From assembly GCF_029227915.1 (NCBI RefSeq), contig NC_079879.1:16432001-16496000 (forward strand): DNA of 64,000 bases, read 5' to 3'. The position numbers and the translations under genes are program-made. The DNA comes from Hydractinia symbiolongicarpus. Taxonomy: Eukaryota; Cnidaria; Hydrozoa; Anthoathecata; Hydractiniidae. This document shows, piece after piece, positions 18,736-30,316 of this stretch. Under the pieces are notes generated by a model, which was not told the origin of the DNA, ran no database searches, and worked only from the letters and a program-made list of their open reading frames with translations. Numbering within the stretch: position 1 is the stretch's first letter; each line of letters starts with the position of its first letter.

Positions 18736-21084
18736 TTAAACAACACCAAATCCAGTCCCTCCGAATTTAGCAGCAATCTTCAGATTATGCTTAACTTTTT
18801 TTGTTGGTAGAGTGGCATTAAGTCCACATGTAGAAATTTTTGGAAAGTTGAAATCACAGTTAAAAAATATATCAATGTTTTTATCCAAACCCTTTCTGGG
18901 TATTTTATCCATTCCAGTGAATAAAAACAGTATGTCTTTAAGAGATATCTCATCATAGTTTCCATTAGCAACATCAGCTAAAAACAGCTCACAGTCACAA
19001 ATGGCATTGGAAATATCACGGTGTAAATTAGAACCAATTTCTTCGACGTTGTGAAAGCATAGAATAACAAGAAACTCATCAAGAGTTAAGATCTTTTCAT
19101 CTGGCAATAAAAAAGCTTTCATAGTGTGACAATTGGATTGTAACATAAATTCTAGACATATACTTTTTAGTCCTTCTCCAAATTGTGATATTGCAGCACG
19201 ATTTTTCATCACTAAATAACTGATTGAAAAAACTTGCTTGTTCTGTTCGATATCAGGTACAGGAACAATGTTCAAATCAAGTAGATCTTCATTCTGGCCA
19301 CTCTCAATTTTATCCAATTTATACTTGAATTCTGCATCATTTATTGGTTTTATTTTATTAGGATATGGCAAATCATACAATGCATTGAAAATGAGCTCAG
19401 AGAAACATTCAGGACCTCTTCCAACATGTATAATAGTTGCACCTGTTAACTGCCCAAGCTTGTAATATACTTTTTTTAATACACCATCTGGCATTAATTT
19501 GAAACAAATTTCTTTGTCATCTCCGAAAAATACCCCAGGGATAGTGGTAAACCGTCTCATTGACAATGAGTAAAATTCGCGCAGCGGTCCACCTGCATCA
19601 GCACCGAGTTCACCTGCAAATCTGATAGCTATTTTTTCAGACGAAAGATCAAAATTTTGACGTAATAATACAGGCCAAAAACGCTGTGAATCTCGCTGTA
19701 TGATGATATGCTTTGTGTTTATTTTTGGTAAATTGGTGAAGTAGCTTTCACAGTTTTGCATAAATGTGATAGAATCAGTTTCTGTTTCTTCAAACTGTGG
19801 AGTAGCATTATCAAAATTATCTGTCTCATAATTTTCCATAAAACGATTCACTTCATCATCACCAAATGCTGAACTGTCCTCTGTTGATTCTAGTTGAAGA
19901 GACAATGAGGGTGAGCCAATTGAATGTCTATATCTCACTGGTTTTTGTGTGTTTCTTGAAAAATGTCTCAATCTCAAATCGCGAAGAGTAGAATTTTCTA
20001 TGTTTACATCTATGTCAGTTTTGGCAGTATTTGTCACAGCATCTGGATCGGGTGATGCTAAAAAAGTATCCTCCGTCATAATGTTGTCTGTTTGATCTGC
20101 TAGCAAAGTTGCTGTGTAACTTTCATTTTGCTCACAGCGTAGACAGCTACCAATATACATACAAGAACAAACACTGCATATACTTCTGTCAACAAAATTC
20201 GATCCCGGTAAGCTGGGTGGCACAGTAATTGTTGAGGTACCTTCTGCCCATGCAGATGATATTACTGTTTCTTCCGGTTCAATAATTTCTGTATCTAATT
20301 CAAACATGCTTGAATATGACTTATTGCACAACTTTGAAAACTCCAACTTCGCAAACGATTTAGGATAGTATAAATATACTTGTATTCCTTTTTTTTTGTC
20401 TCTACAACTCAAACCATATGTTTCTATATCAATGAAATCTTGCTCCAGAGAGTGACCGTTATAATTACCAACAAATGTTTGATCTTTCTGTGGCATATCA
20501 TAGTGTTTACGTATTTCGTCATGTAGCTCAGGGTATTTTGTAGATCGATTAAATAGTGTCAAATAACTCTGGTTGTTTTTCATTGTATATTTTGATAACT
20601 TATCTTTACACTTCAATCCAACATTAACTTTGTAGGTTTCCCTTACAGTTATCGGACGGTTATGAATATCATATTTCCCAGAGTGAGCTCTTTTCAATAT
20701 TTTTCTTAGTTCATCTGCCTTTTCATGATAGGACTTCTCTTCAACCACAGGGAGTGCAAATATCAGCCGATATGATAATATATCTCCATACGCCAACCCT
20801 AGCTTCACAAGCTTATGTTGTTCAACTTGAGGAGCCACATTATCGTTAATTTTGTTCAGGATGAACGAATTCAACAAATACTCTATACCTCTGGACTCAA
20901 GGAAAGTTTTCACCTAAACAAACATATAGCTATTATCAAAACTGACTTGTGTGATGTGAAAGATTTCCTTAGGTCAGTGTGTTTCTTTGCCTACTATCTT
21001 CGTAGATTTGCAATAAATAAAGCGAAATAAGCTAGCAGCTAATTGCTTGTTTACCTTTTCAAAGCTTCCAGCTGCAGCTGCCAT
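18736..21084 (-). CDS. SAM-HECT E3 ubiquitin ligase, transposon cargo
   Basis: Exon 1 (21084-21055) gives MAAAAGSFEK. A 141-base intron follows, then exon 2 (20913-18736), in frame, giving 735 residues. Residues 10-65 look like a SAM domain (VKTFLESRGIEYLL...LVKLGLAYGDILSYR). A Cys cluster sits mid-protein (CSVCSCMYIGSCLRC). The HECT domain fills about residues 420-735: FAGELGADAGGPLREFYSLS is the N-lobe signature and FPKISTCGLNATLP holds the catalytic Cys, about C706. HECT ligases take ubiquitin onto this Cys and pass it to substrates. The protein resembles the G2E3-like HECT proteins common in fish and cnidarian genomes. The frame is intact although the neighbouring integrase is not, so it may be selected or recent. 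The substrate is unknown. Confidence 0.85.
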
Positions 21085-21497
21085 TTTCTGTGAGTTCTGA
21101 GAAGTAACTTTCTAAGAATTCCGTTCTAGTGTTCCAGGGCTCTAATTTGCAGACCAGAACACTGCGCCCTTGGCCACATGCCGTTGTTTTTCGAAAATCT
21201 TCTGCGAGAAGAAAAGCGCGGCCGCGTCATTTACCGCCTGTTTTACTTTAAAATTAACGGCAGAATCAGTGGCAAAAAGCGCGGCCGCGTATTCTAGTAC
21301 CTGTTTTAACTGCCACATTCTGCAGACCAGATTTGAAAACTGGCGGTAAAACTCGCGGTGAAACACGCGGCCGCTGCTATGAAGACGCAGCCGCGCTTTT
21401 TAAAACGCGGTCGCACATAATTTCACGCGGCCGCGTCTTTTACAGTGCGCCTATTTTAAATAAAAATAAAACGTTGTAATCAGCCACGGTACTTAAG

Positions 21498-22150
21498 CTA
21501 CCACAATTACATGTTAAATAAAAATCGTTTTGTCATATTTCATGCAACCGATGTAAGTTTAGTTACACAAAATGTGAAAAATACATTATTTGCATAAAAA
21601 GAGCCCTTAGATACATTTTTAAAAGGTTTTGTGGATTGTTATATCTAATTTAAACTTAAAGGTCAAGTCAAATAAGTTACAGCCATATTCCTAGCAAAGA
21701 CTACTAAGATAACTACGGTTGCTATTGCTTACATGTAAAAAGCTTCTTAAAACTCAGAGGTTAGCTAAGCTAACATTAGCTAGCTAGAGTAGCTAATAGG
21801 TGGCAGTTAAATATAAACTTGCGGCTTAGCTAGGTATAAAGAACATGGCTACATATTTATAAATTCCTAGATAGCTAGTTGTTGTTGATGTCGTTGGCTT
21901 TATGATGCTAGCTAACAAACATGTCTCGCATCAATAATATTATCAAACCTGAAAAAAACATAAACAAGCCTTGCAGAAAACTTTCTATACTTCATTTATA
22001 TACCATGCCCCTTTTTAAATGTTTTTGTAAAAATTTATTTTGAAGGAATGAGTACGTAAATGCTTAAAAAGAACAGCCATCTTTTTTGCAATCACAATTT
22101 CCGTTACTTTGTGGTAGGAAACTTCATTTAACAAACTTTATACGTTTGTT
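21498..22150. repeat. Spacer with AGCTAGCTA-rich repeat
   Basis: There is no gene. At about 21700-21920 the DNA is rich in TAGCTAGC words (CTAACATTAGCTAGCTAGAG) and resembles 57.05-57.37 kb, where the same words occur in the same order. It may be the other half of the repeat copy interrupted by the HECT element. Confidence 0.45.
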
Positions 22151-22413
22151 TTGATCGTCAGGGGAAACTTAAAATTTTCGGAAAATAGAATTGCTTTATT
22201 TTGATCACGTGGTTTGATTCATCCAATTAAATTTTTTATTTTGATCACGTGATTATAAAACGCAACAAACAAACGCAAACTCGTGGAACTTTTCGACAAA
22301 AAAGACATATTTTTTTTCGGCGACTTCAAAGAGAATTTCGGCAACATCAAAGGAAAATGACGATATCAACTTTGTCTGTCACAGACACACGGAACTGGCG
22401 TATTGTTATATAG
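22150..22413 (+). repeat. Tail of a dispersed repeat unit
   Basis: This contains TTTTGATCACGTG twice, then AATTTCGGCAACATCAAAGG, CTGTCACAGACACACGG and a TATTGTTATATAG end. The same tail occurs at 59.82-60.01 kb and, in parts, at 25.96-26.09, 53.80-53.88 and 55.44-55.51 kb. It is joined directly to the head of the next unit at 22414. Confidence 0.65.
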
Positions 22414-22989
22414 ACTAGTCGATAAAGCCCGCGGAAAAATCCACTGGGGCAGGATAAAAATGAAAAAGAAGCGTCATTTGAATTTTGATGACGTCAGCAA
22501 CACATCCACAAAAAAAAATTAGAACCTTGTTTTTACGTTGCCTCCATTGTATAGAGCTTAAACTGCTGATCAAGAAAATGTATATGATCGTGTGGTTTTA
22601 ATGAGCGGTTAATGAATTTTAGGGGTTTAAAAATTTTACTGACGTCATCATTGCCCTGTCAAAACCCAAAAGAATTTTTTTAGAAATTTGTATACCTGTT
22701 GCCTTCATCGTATAGATTTTGAAATGCTCATCTGGAAAATGTATTGGATCATGCACTTTTGACAAACGGTTGCTGAGATATTAGTGCTTGAAGATTTTTT
22801 GATGACGTCATCAACCCGACCATTCCGAAACGGATTTGGGGACCTAGGTTTGGGAAACTTACCTAAATTGGTCCCAGGTGGTCCCTAGTTACCCACGCGG
22901 TGAAAAATCATTGACGTCACCACCTCGTTTCCAAGTTATTTGGCCTCAAAGTTTTAGGTGCGCTGTAATGGCTTTCATTAATTTAATAT

Positions 22990-25956
22990 AGGATTTTTTT
23001 TTTATTTTTTTTTTTTATATAATTTATTTTGCCGTTGTAGAATTTACAGTTTTCCGTAAGAATAAAATACAAATCTTAAGCTATTATATCGTATAATCTA
23101 AAGATAGGATTGCATATGTTAAAAATATTAGCTAGAGAGGTAAAAAATGGCAGGAGCGAGAAGAAGGCTATAATAGCCTTATCACCAAGCCCCCAACCTA
23201 TATAAAAGGTTAGCATTGAAGATGATGAGGAGTTGTGTTATATGTGTCGTAGGTTGTAACTGTCGTGTGTTCTAAAATAAACATAGATTGTCAGTAGTCA
23301 ATAATTTATGTTTTAGTTTATGTTTGAATTCGTTAAGTGATGTAATAGTTTTCATGTCGTTATCAAGAAATGTATTCCACAATTTAGGTCCTCTGCTAGT
23401 TATAGAGAACTTTGCGATTGTATAATTAATTCTAGGTTGAAAAAAACTGTTAATTGAAAATCTGGATGGATATTTATGTTGTATCTTCTGAAACATATCA
23501 TTAAATACTCTTAGTAACATATTGTTTTCAAGCTTAAACATAAAAATAAGAGTTTGATAAATGTTTAGTTGGTATAAATTCAGTACACTGATCTTTTTGA
23601 ATAACTCTCTGGAGTGAGTGTACCTGTCAACATTTAAAATAATTCTGATTGCATGTTTTTGTTTATTTTGTAATTTTGTCAATTTTGTAGCGTTGGTGCT
23701 GCACCACGCAATGTTTGCATAATTTAGATAGCAGTGAATGAAAGAAGAATATATGTTTTTTAAACAATTCTGATCTAGAACAAATTTTGCTTTAAATAGG
23801 ATGCCAATATTCTTTGCGACCTTTTCTTCTAAAATATTTATATGTTCTCTCCAAGTAACATTTTCATCAAGAATAACTCCTAAAAATTTCATGGATTGTG
23901 CTCTCTTTATACTTATATTATTAATAGATAAATCAGGAAACTTCAATGGCATATCATCTTTTTTATTGTGCCTGTGAAAAAGTGTGTACTTTGTTTTAGA
24001 AATATTTAGGGACAGTCTGTTTGCCTTAAACCATTCTGCCAGCTTAGAGAGTTCATAATTGACTGTGCGAAATAATGTTTTTACATCTTTACGTGCATAA
24101 AACAGATTTGTATCATCTGCAAATAAAATTGAATGTAAAATATTCGAAGCTTTGTTTAAATCATTTACATATATAAGGAATAAGAGTGGTCCTAATATGG
24201 AACCTTGTGGAACTCCACAGATGATTGTTTTGTAGTTTGTACTTCCACCGTCAAAGGAAATGTACTGTTTTCTATTGGATAAATAACTTTCAAACCAGCG
24301 AATGTTGGAATTGCGAATACCGTAGTTTTTGAGTTTTTCTAGTAGAATTTTGTGATCTACGGTGTCAAATGCTTTGCTTAGATCTATAAAAATTCCTAGC
24401 ATGTACTTGTTTTCGTCAAACGCCTTTGATATTTCATTAACAAGTTTAACTATTGCATGATCAGTAGAATGACCTGCTTGAAAGCCAAATTGATTGTCGT
24501 ATAAAATATTATTAGCAGTTAAAAAAGAGTAAAATCTATTGTACATTATGCGTTCTAGTATTTTTGAGAAACATGGAAGAACTGATATTGGTCTATAATT
24601 AGATGCATTAGTCTTTTCGCCTGTTTTATATACTGGTAAAACTCTTGCAATTTTAAGTTTTTCAGGAAAATATCCTTGCAGCAGGGAAAGGTTAAATATA
24701 TGCATTAGTGGAATTTTTATAGCATTTTTTGTTTGTTTTACAACGTTACTATTTACGTCATCAAAACCTGGACTTTTATTTGATTGTAGTGAGTCGATCG
24801 CTTTTAATAATTCATTTTCACTTAGTTCGTTATTTTCCATTTGTGCGTTATTAACAGTGAGAAAGGATTTAAAACCCAAATTGCTAGGTTCAATCTGAGA
24901 TGCCAGATTTGAACCAACTTTCACAAAAAAATCATTAAGCTTCTCAGCTATTAGACACTTGTTATCGATTTTATTTCCATCAATATTCAACCTTTTTGGA
25001 AGTTTTTCTTTGCTTAGTGTTGTTTTACCTATTACCTCATTGATTATACTCCAAGTTTTCTTCGCATCGTTTTTATGTTTATTTATCAGTCCACTATAGT
25101 AAAATTTCTTGGAGCGCCTCTTAATAATTTCAAACAAATGTTTATAATGTTTATATTTTCTTTCATTCTCAAGAGTTCTGCTTTTCAAAAACTTTTCATA
25201 CAAGCGCTGTTTCTTTTTAGATGATTTTAACAAACCTTTGGTTAACCAAGGGTTTAACAAAGTTTTAATTTTAACAAATTTTGTTTGTTCTGGGAATGCC
25301 TGATCATATTGTTGTTGAAATATTTGAAGAAAGATTTCATAAGCTTTATCAGCATTATTGTTCTCTAAAACAAGGCTCCAATCCACACAATACAGCAGGT
25401 TATTAAAATAACTAATAGATTTATTATTGATCAATCTTTTTGTTATTTTTATTTTTTCAGAGCAATTGTGTAATTGAGTTGTTTGTGACGTAATGAAAAT
25501 TGGAAAATGATCAGAAATATCTGTTTTAATTATCCCTGTTTTAATTGTTGTATTTGTGAAATCGTTGGTTATGATATGATCTATGGCTGTAGCACTTAAT
25601 CTCGTCACTCGTGTTGGTTTATTTATAAGTGGGATAAACCCATTTTGAAACACTGAGTTAAAAAAGTTTTGTACAGATTTGTTTGTGTTAAAATCAAGGA
25701 CGTTTAGATTGAAATCACCAACGAGGTACACGTTTCTACCCGTGCCTTTGTGATCAGTAAGAATATTTTTCACATGATTCTCAAAGTTTTCTATTGATCC
25801 TGCAGGTGGCCGGTAGAGTAAATGCATGTGGACGTTTTTAGTTGCTTTGTTTATTGTCTCTATACTTAATGACTCACAGTCGTTATTGTTAGCGCACGTG
25901 TCTGATTTTAGGTTGAATAGAATAGAATTATGAATAAACATGCACACCCCACCGCC
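22990..25956 (-). mobile_element. CR1/jockey-group LINE, 5'-truncated
   Basis: This is an antisense non-LTR retrotransposon. A T-rich tract at 22994-23015 marks its A-rich 3' end. The 5' side ends within the endonuclease and abuts the GCGCCGTAACGTC word of the host repeat, so it is 5'-truncated. The matching repeat at 53.7-53.8 kb lacks it and shows the pre-insertion arrangement, though with about 40 diverged bases at the site. Confidence 0.85.
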
Positions 25957-26052
25957 GCGCCGTAACGTCAGAAAATTTAACATATTAGACATGCATTTTT
26001 CGGCGACATCAAAGGAAAATGAACATATCCACTTTTCCTGACACAGAGACAC
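23272..26052 (-). CDS. LINE ORF2: endonuclease plus reverse transcriptase
   Basis: An unbroken frame of 926 codons. The first 30 residues read through from the adjacent repeat, and real similarity starts at RRGGGVCMFIHNS inside the AP-type endonuclease. Endonuclease blocks are LVGDFNLNVLDF, AIDHIITNDF and SDHFPIF. The reverse transcriptase runs through YRPISVLPCFSKILERIMYN, GIFIDLSKAFDTVDH, GVPQGSILGPLLFLIYVND and LFADDTNLFYA (catalytic FADD). A thumb and C-terminal region ends near a CPFW-like LWNTFLDN word. The enzyme nicks target DNA and copies its own RNA there. The frame is open, but the endonuclease lacks its N-terminal catalytic residues, so this copy should not move by itself. The clade within the CR1/L2/jockey group is not certain. 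Confidence 0.88.
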   Translation of the reverse strand: MSLCQEKWICSFSFDVAEKCMSNMLNFLTLRRGGGVCMFIHNSILFNLKSDTCANNNDCESLSIETINKATKNVHMHLLYRPPAGSIENFENHVKNILTDHKGTGRNVYLVGDFNLNVLDFNTNKSVQNFFNSVFQNGFIPLINKPTRVTRLSATAIDHIITNDFTNTTIKTGIIKTDISDHFPIFITSQTTQLHNCSEKIKITKRLINNKSISYFNNLLYCVDWSLVLENNNADKAYEIFLQIFQQQYDQAFPEQTKFVKIKTLLNPWLTKGLLKSSKKKQRLYEKFLKSRTLENERKYKHYKHLFEIIKRRSKKFYYSGLINKHKNDAKKTWSIINEVIGKTTLSKEKLPKRLNIDGNKIDNKCLIAEKLNDFFVKVGSNLASQIEPSNLGFKSFLTVNNAQMENNELSENELLKAIDSLQSNKSPGFDDVNSNVVKQTKNAIKIPLMHIFNLSLLQGYFPEKLKIARVLPVYKTGEKTNASNYRPISVLPCFSKILERIMYNRFYSFLTANNILYDNQFGFQAGHSTDHAIVKLVNEISKAFDENKYMLGIFIDLSKAFDTVDHKILLEKLKNYGIRNSNIRWFESYLSNRKQYISFDGGSTNYKTIICGVPQGSILGPLLFLIYVNDLNKASNILHSILFADDTNLFYARKDVKTLFRTVNYELSKLAEWFKANRLSLNISKTKYTLFHRHNKKDDMPLKFPDLSINNISIKRAQSMKFLGVILDENVTWREHINILEEKVAKNIGILFKAKFVLDQNCLKNIYSSFIHCYLNYANIAWCSTNATKLTKLQNKQKHAIRIILNVDRYTHSRELFKKISVLNLYQLNIYQTLIFMFKLENNMLLRVFNDMFQKIQHKYPSRFSINSFFQPRINYTIAKFSITSRGPKLWNTFLDNDMKTITSLNEFKHKLKHKLLTTDNLCLF

Positions 26053-26085
26053 GGAACTGGCGTATTATTATATAGATAGAATAGT

Positions 26086-26300
26086 CGTTAGCCCGTGGAA
26101 AAATCCACGGGGTCGCCCGTCCTTTAAGTTAACCCGTTGAACAAAGTGGACAAAAATATATCGCATTTGGTATTGGTGCGCATTTTAAAAATTTCGTGTT
26201 TCCGTTACGGGACGCGGCTTTCGCGGACACACAGACAAAATACGGCTATAGACGATATTGCGATTAAAAATATGTTTCCCGCGCATAATGCATTCTGGGA
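26086..26300 (+). repeat. Head of a related repeat unit with stem-loop
   Basis: This begins AATAGTCGTTAGCCCGTGG and contains the stem CCCGTGGAAAAATCCACGGG, then GTCGCCCGTCCTTTAA and CGCATTTGGTATTG. The same head is at 62692-62820. It ends with a short tail (GACACACAGACAAAATACGG). It follows the preceding unit with no gap, head to tail. Confidence 0.6.
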
Positions 26301-26410
26301 TTGTTTTGGTGATAAGAAATCAAAACAAACGCCCTAGTTGATGAAAATGGCTGGTAGCTGGAGCTTTTCAAACTTAACATCATCAAAAAAATTAATGTTA
26401 TGTTTGTGAA

Positions 26411-28024
26411 ATGGGTGGAAATGATTTTTGTGCGGTATATGGTTGTTCTAACTGCAGAAGCAACAAAGATAAGTAAGTTTTTCGCACAGAAATAAAGCAT
26501 TTTCGTAGTTGATGACATTACCCTTCTGCTTTGTTGAAGTACGTACAACACGATATAAATCATTTTGAATGCATATTATTTATCTTATTTGTTCATTTCA
26601 GGCTCATCGTGAAAGATCATGTGGGTATCCTGAGATGGCTGACATGCAACTTTGGGAAAAGTTGATGCAAAGAGGAGGAAACTTCAAAATATCTATGAGT
26701 ACAAAGGTGTGCTCCAATCACTCCACTGCAGGATATTGTTCAGATGTGTGTCGAATACCGACTTTATATATGAAGGGATACGATCAGCAACTACCCAAAG
26801 AACGCCAAGGAGAAACTCCTGTGAAAAAAAGATCACCACATGTCACTCGAAAATCAACCCATGAACCTCAAAATGATATCCTTCTTTCACCAACTCCAAA
26901 GGATCATGATTATGAGATAAGCGAGGTAGATATGACTTCTCCACATTCTAGAACTGTAGCTTTTGTTTAATGTAGAGGATGTAAAAACACAAGAAAAAAT
27001 TGGTGAAAACTGTTGAGCAAGACATAATTCAGAAAAGTATAAATGATCTTCAATATGAAATAACATTATTGAAATCAGAGTTGAAAAGCCGAAGTACCTT
27101 TGCAGTGTCGGATGTTAAAGAAAATGACGATTTGTTTCAATTTTATACCAGTCTACCAAACTACACTGTTTTTAAATGGCTTTACGATAAAATTCAATTC
27201 AAAGCAAAAAATCTCCAATATTATTGAGGAGTTGGGTCATTTCAACCAAAGCGAATCAGGTTCTGAAAAAAAAGAAAAGTGGCAAATCAAGACAAATGAC
27301 CATTGAAAATGAACTTTTATGACTATAGTCCCCATTAGACTGGGGTTAACTGAAAAGGATTTGGCTTTTCGGTTCAGTATATCACAGGCGACGACTACAT
27401 CACAGATATTGGCAACTTGATTGCTTTTCTTGGTAAAGAACTCACTGGTTTAATAATATGGCCATCTCGTGATGATGTTTTACGATACTATCCTAAATGT
27501 TTTCAATCGTTTTCTAACATAGTTGGAATTATAGACTGCACTGAGGGCATAATTGAAAAACCATCTATTGCTAAAGCTCAAAGCCAAACGTACTCATCTT
27601 ACAAATCGCGCAATACTTAGAAAAAACTGCTTTGCATCACTCCTGGCTGGTACTATATCATACATATCAAAGTCATATGGAGGCTCTGCATCTGATAGAT
27701 TTATAGTTGAAACCAGTGGTATGTTAGACAAACTCGATTATGGTGATAATATTAGACAAAGGTTTTAATATCAGTGATCTCCTAATTAGCAGAGGGTCAA
27801 AATTAATAATTCCACCTTTTTTGAAGGACAAAGGGAAGTTTTCGAAAAGAAATTGTAGTAAGACATCACAAATCGCGAAGGCTCGTATGCATGTTGAAAG
27901 AGCTATTGCAAGAATCAAAAATTTTCGTATCATTCAAAGAGCTTTACCTTTGACTTTCAAGAAGCAGCTTGACAATATATTAGGACCTGCACTTGTACCT
28001 TTTATGATATTATGCGAATTATTA
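26411..28024 (+). pseudogene. ISL2EU-like transposase (THAP + DDE_Tnp_4), decayed
   Basis: Exon 1 (26411-26472) gives MGGNDFCAVYGCSNCR, the start of a THAP zinc finger. The finger continues after a 129-base intron in 26602-26970 (TKVCSNH, PTLYMKGYD). A coiled-coil-like part follows at 27000-27227. The DDE_Tnp_4 core is spread over three frames at 27316-28024: WPSRDDVLRYYP, VGIIDCTEGIIEKPS (first catalytic Asp), YISKSYGGSASDRF, DKGFNISDLL and ARMHVERAIARIKNF. At least three frameshifts separate the pieces and there is a stop after SRNT, so it is dead. THAP plus DDE_Tnp_4 on one side and SWIM-YqaJ on the other is the arrangement I associate with ISL2EU elements (the class assignment is from family knowledge). 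Confidence 0.8.
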
Positions 28025-28119
28025 TAAATCAATATTTTGTCTTTCTTTTAATGGTTGAAGATTCTGTTTGCTTAAAATGATGAGATCAATGTTGTGCCCT
28101 ATTTGTGAGAATTACTGTA

Positions 28120-28440
28120 AATGTAAAATCGCCCATTCGGTAAACTTGCTATTCGCGAAAGTTTATCCCATGAAGAAAAACCTTTTTTTATGTTTTTTCT
28201 TTCCCAATATGACAAGGCAAAAATTTTTTGGGTTTGATTTGTTTTTTAATATTTTGAAATTCGCGAAAGTTTGTCCATCCAAATTTTCAAAATTTATTCA
28301 CTCGAGAAAGTTTATCCTTGCGAAAATTTCTATGATGATGGATTCGCGAAAGTTTATCCTCGCGATATTTAAAGGTGTCGCGAATTTTTTAACTCGCTTA
28401 AGTTTATCCCGCGAAAATTTATCCCATTAAAGTATCCGCA
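28120..28440. repeat. CGCGAAAGTTTATCC-iterated repeat
   Basis: The word CGCGAAAGTTTATCC or close variants occurs about six times in 300 bases between the two convergent ISL2EU genes, ending GCGAAAATTTATCCCATTAA. It resembles the interiors of the LAP3-intron MITEs, so it may be a worn MITE. No clean terminal repeat was found. Confidence 0.5.
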
Positions 28441-30316
28441 TGTCTGATGTAAACAAGTCATATGTAAACAAACTGATTTCGCGCATCAAAGTTGATTTTA
28501 GAATTTTGATCGCGTCGGCGCCCCTAAATAATATTCTTGCGCTCCTTCTCAAACAAGAGAAAACAGCCTGATTCGTCGAAAATTTAGCAACTATGGAGTG
28601 GCAGAATTGCAAAAAAACAAAAGGTGATAAAAAGTTCGCGAAGTCATTTTGAAATGGTGGCAAGTTCAACAAAACAAACGTATCATATCAGAAATAGTGG
28701 GAAAGGTTGATTCAAAATGTGTATGTTAAAAATATGTATCACACCATTAGTTGGAAAAAAATTACAATGTTCATAGAGTGTCGCAAACTTTGTTTACAAT
28801 ATCATTTAAAACTTCTTCAGCAACTTCTAAGTCATGCTGAGCTTTCTTCCATGTTTTATTGAAAAGTTTTGGAATGATGACAGTTTCATAAAAAACCATT
28901 GCTTTTGTAATATTGATGTACCAAAAAGCTGCATCAAATGGTATTCTCTCAGTAAACGATTCTTTAGATGTGCAAACGAAAAAATCACAATATCTATAAC
29001 CAGTAACTCCCATCTGGCACTGTACCTGAAAATAGTATTGATGATTTCGTTTCAACTCAACATGACTATTTACAACTTGCCAACAACTCTCCTTTTTTTC
29101 AGCATACTCTTTCACAGTAAAGTTTCGATATGTCCAAGGACATTTTATTTCTAATAATCCAGTTTCATGACATGCACAATAAACAATTCCATCTGGAGAG
29201 GCACCAACAAACAGGTGCTGAAGACTTATATGAAGCCGGTACATCTAACATTAAATTTCTTATGTGTTTTTTTCATTTCCTTAACATACAATTTACGAGC
29301 ATTATCTTCATTTTCGATTCCCCATTTTGCTGCTTTGAATGTATACGATTTGTAATAGCCGCAAATGTTGAATACAGCAGTTTTGACTTTGTTTACATTT
29401 TTAACTGCATTGTTCTCCACTTTGTCTGCAATCATTTTGAATTTCGATGCGGTGATGCGATGTAGTCGATGTTCGAACCATTTTGAGCTTTCACTTTGAA
29501 GTAATGTTTCATTTTGAACCAATCCAGCTTGATTTTTACATTTTTACATTTTTCAAAATTTGCACTTTTTCGTCAAAGTCAACATTTAACTGATCAATTT
29601 CATCCACATGTTGTTTTATCGTTTTTGGAAGTTCAATATGTTCGCTTGTTTTAATTTCGACAAAATTACATGGTTCAGTTTCTTGACTACCATCATCTTC
29701 ACCGTGTTGGCGCATTAAAAGGACAATGCCACAATTACCATTAGTAGCAGAGGCTAACATGTTGCAATTGTCTTGTGACACTGTGATCGGTTCTCGATGA
29801 TGAGGCGCTCTTGGAATGAAGATCTTTCGTATTTTGGGTTTACAGTAAAAATATTTTCCATCTTTGGCTTTTTTATCTCGATGTTATTAATCATATCCGG
29901 TTGATGTAGTTTTGTTTGCCTTTTTGTAGGTGCATGCCACATCTGTGGTTTTGATGTGCATGTCAGGTTTCTACCTTCACGTACCTCTCGTTCAATGTAC
30001 CATAATAGGCATCCAAAATGCTTGCAAACTCCTCCAACACTAAAAACAAAAAATAATAATACTAAAATGAATCTCATGAAATCACCTAAAATAAGGAAAT
30101 CACTTAAAATACACTGAAAACTTCACTCAAATGGTAATTGAATGAAGTCACATTTACAGTATGGATACTTTTGCAAATCGAGTTAGTTATGTCAGACAGA
30201 AATACTTTTTCTGTGAACAGAATGAAGTCATCAAAATATAATTCACTCACCTTGCAACACAAGAACAATCGCCACATATAACTTTAGCATTGTCTTTGTG
30301 CAAGCAAACCCAAACA

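Larger units (their letters stand above)
17565..21497. mobile_element. TIR element carrying a HECT ubiquitin-ligase gene
   Basis: The ends are inverted repeats of about 85 bases beginning TACCGTGGCTGATTA, imperfect but clear, each preceded by the palindrome CTTAAG (17565-17570 and 21492-21497). This is compatible with a TTAA or CTTAAG target duplication. Inside each end lies a 200-300 base GC-rich zone with repeated GCGGCCGC and GGCGGTAAA words, also inverted between ends. The cargo is one intact SAM-HECT gene on - and the last exon of an integrase-like gene on +. The integrase lacks its upstream exons, so the copy is probably non-autonomous. IS3EU is a possible class, but I cannot confirm it. 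Confidence 0.85.
22414..26085 (+). repeat. Dispersed repeat unit, split by a LINE
   Basis: The head is ACTAGTCGATAAAGCCCG followed by a small stem (GCGGAAAAATCCACTGG). The body has three or four diverged subunits of about 110-165 bases, each with a TGACGTCA palindrome (22489, 22640, 22803, 22912). The unit is interrupted at about 22990 by a LINE and resumes at about 25957 with GCGCCGTAACGTCA, ending with the ATTATATAG tail at about 26080. The same unit without the LINE lies at 53173-53890. The class is unresolved; there is no coding capacity. Confidence 0.65.

Noticed and set aside
22414-22700. Hammerhead ribozyme in the dispersed repeat
   Set aside because: GATCAAGAAAATG words look faintly similar, but the required CTGATGA core and matching stems were not found.
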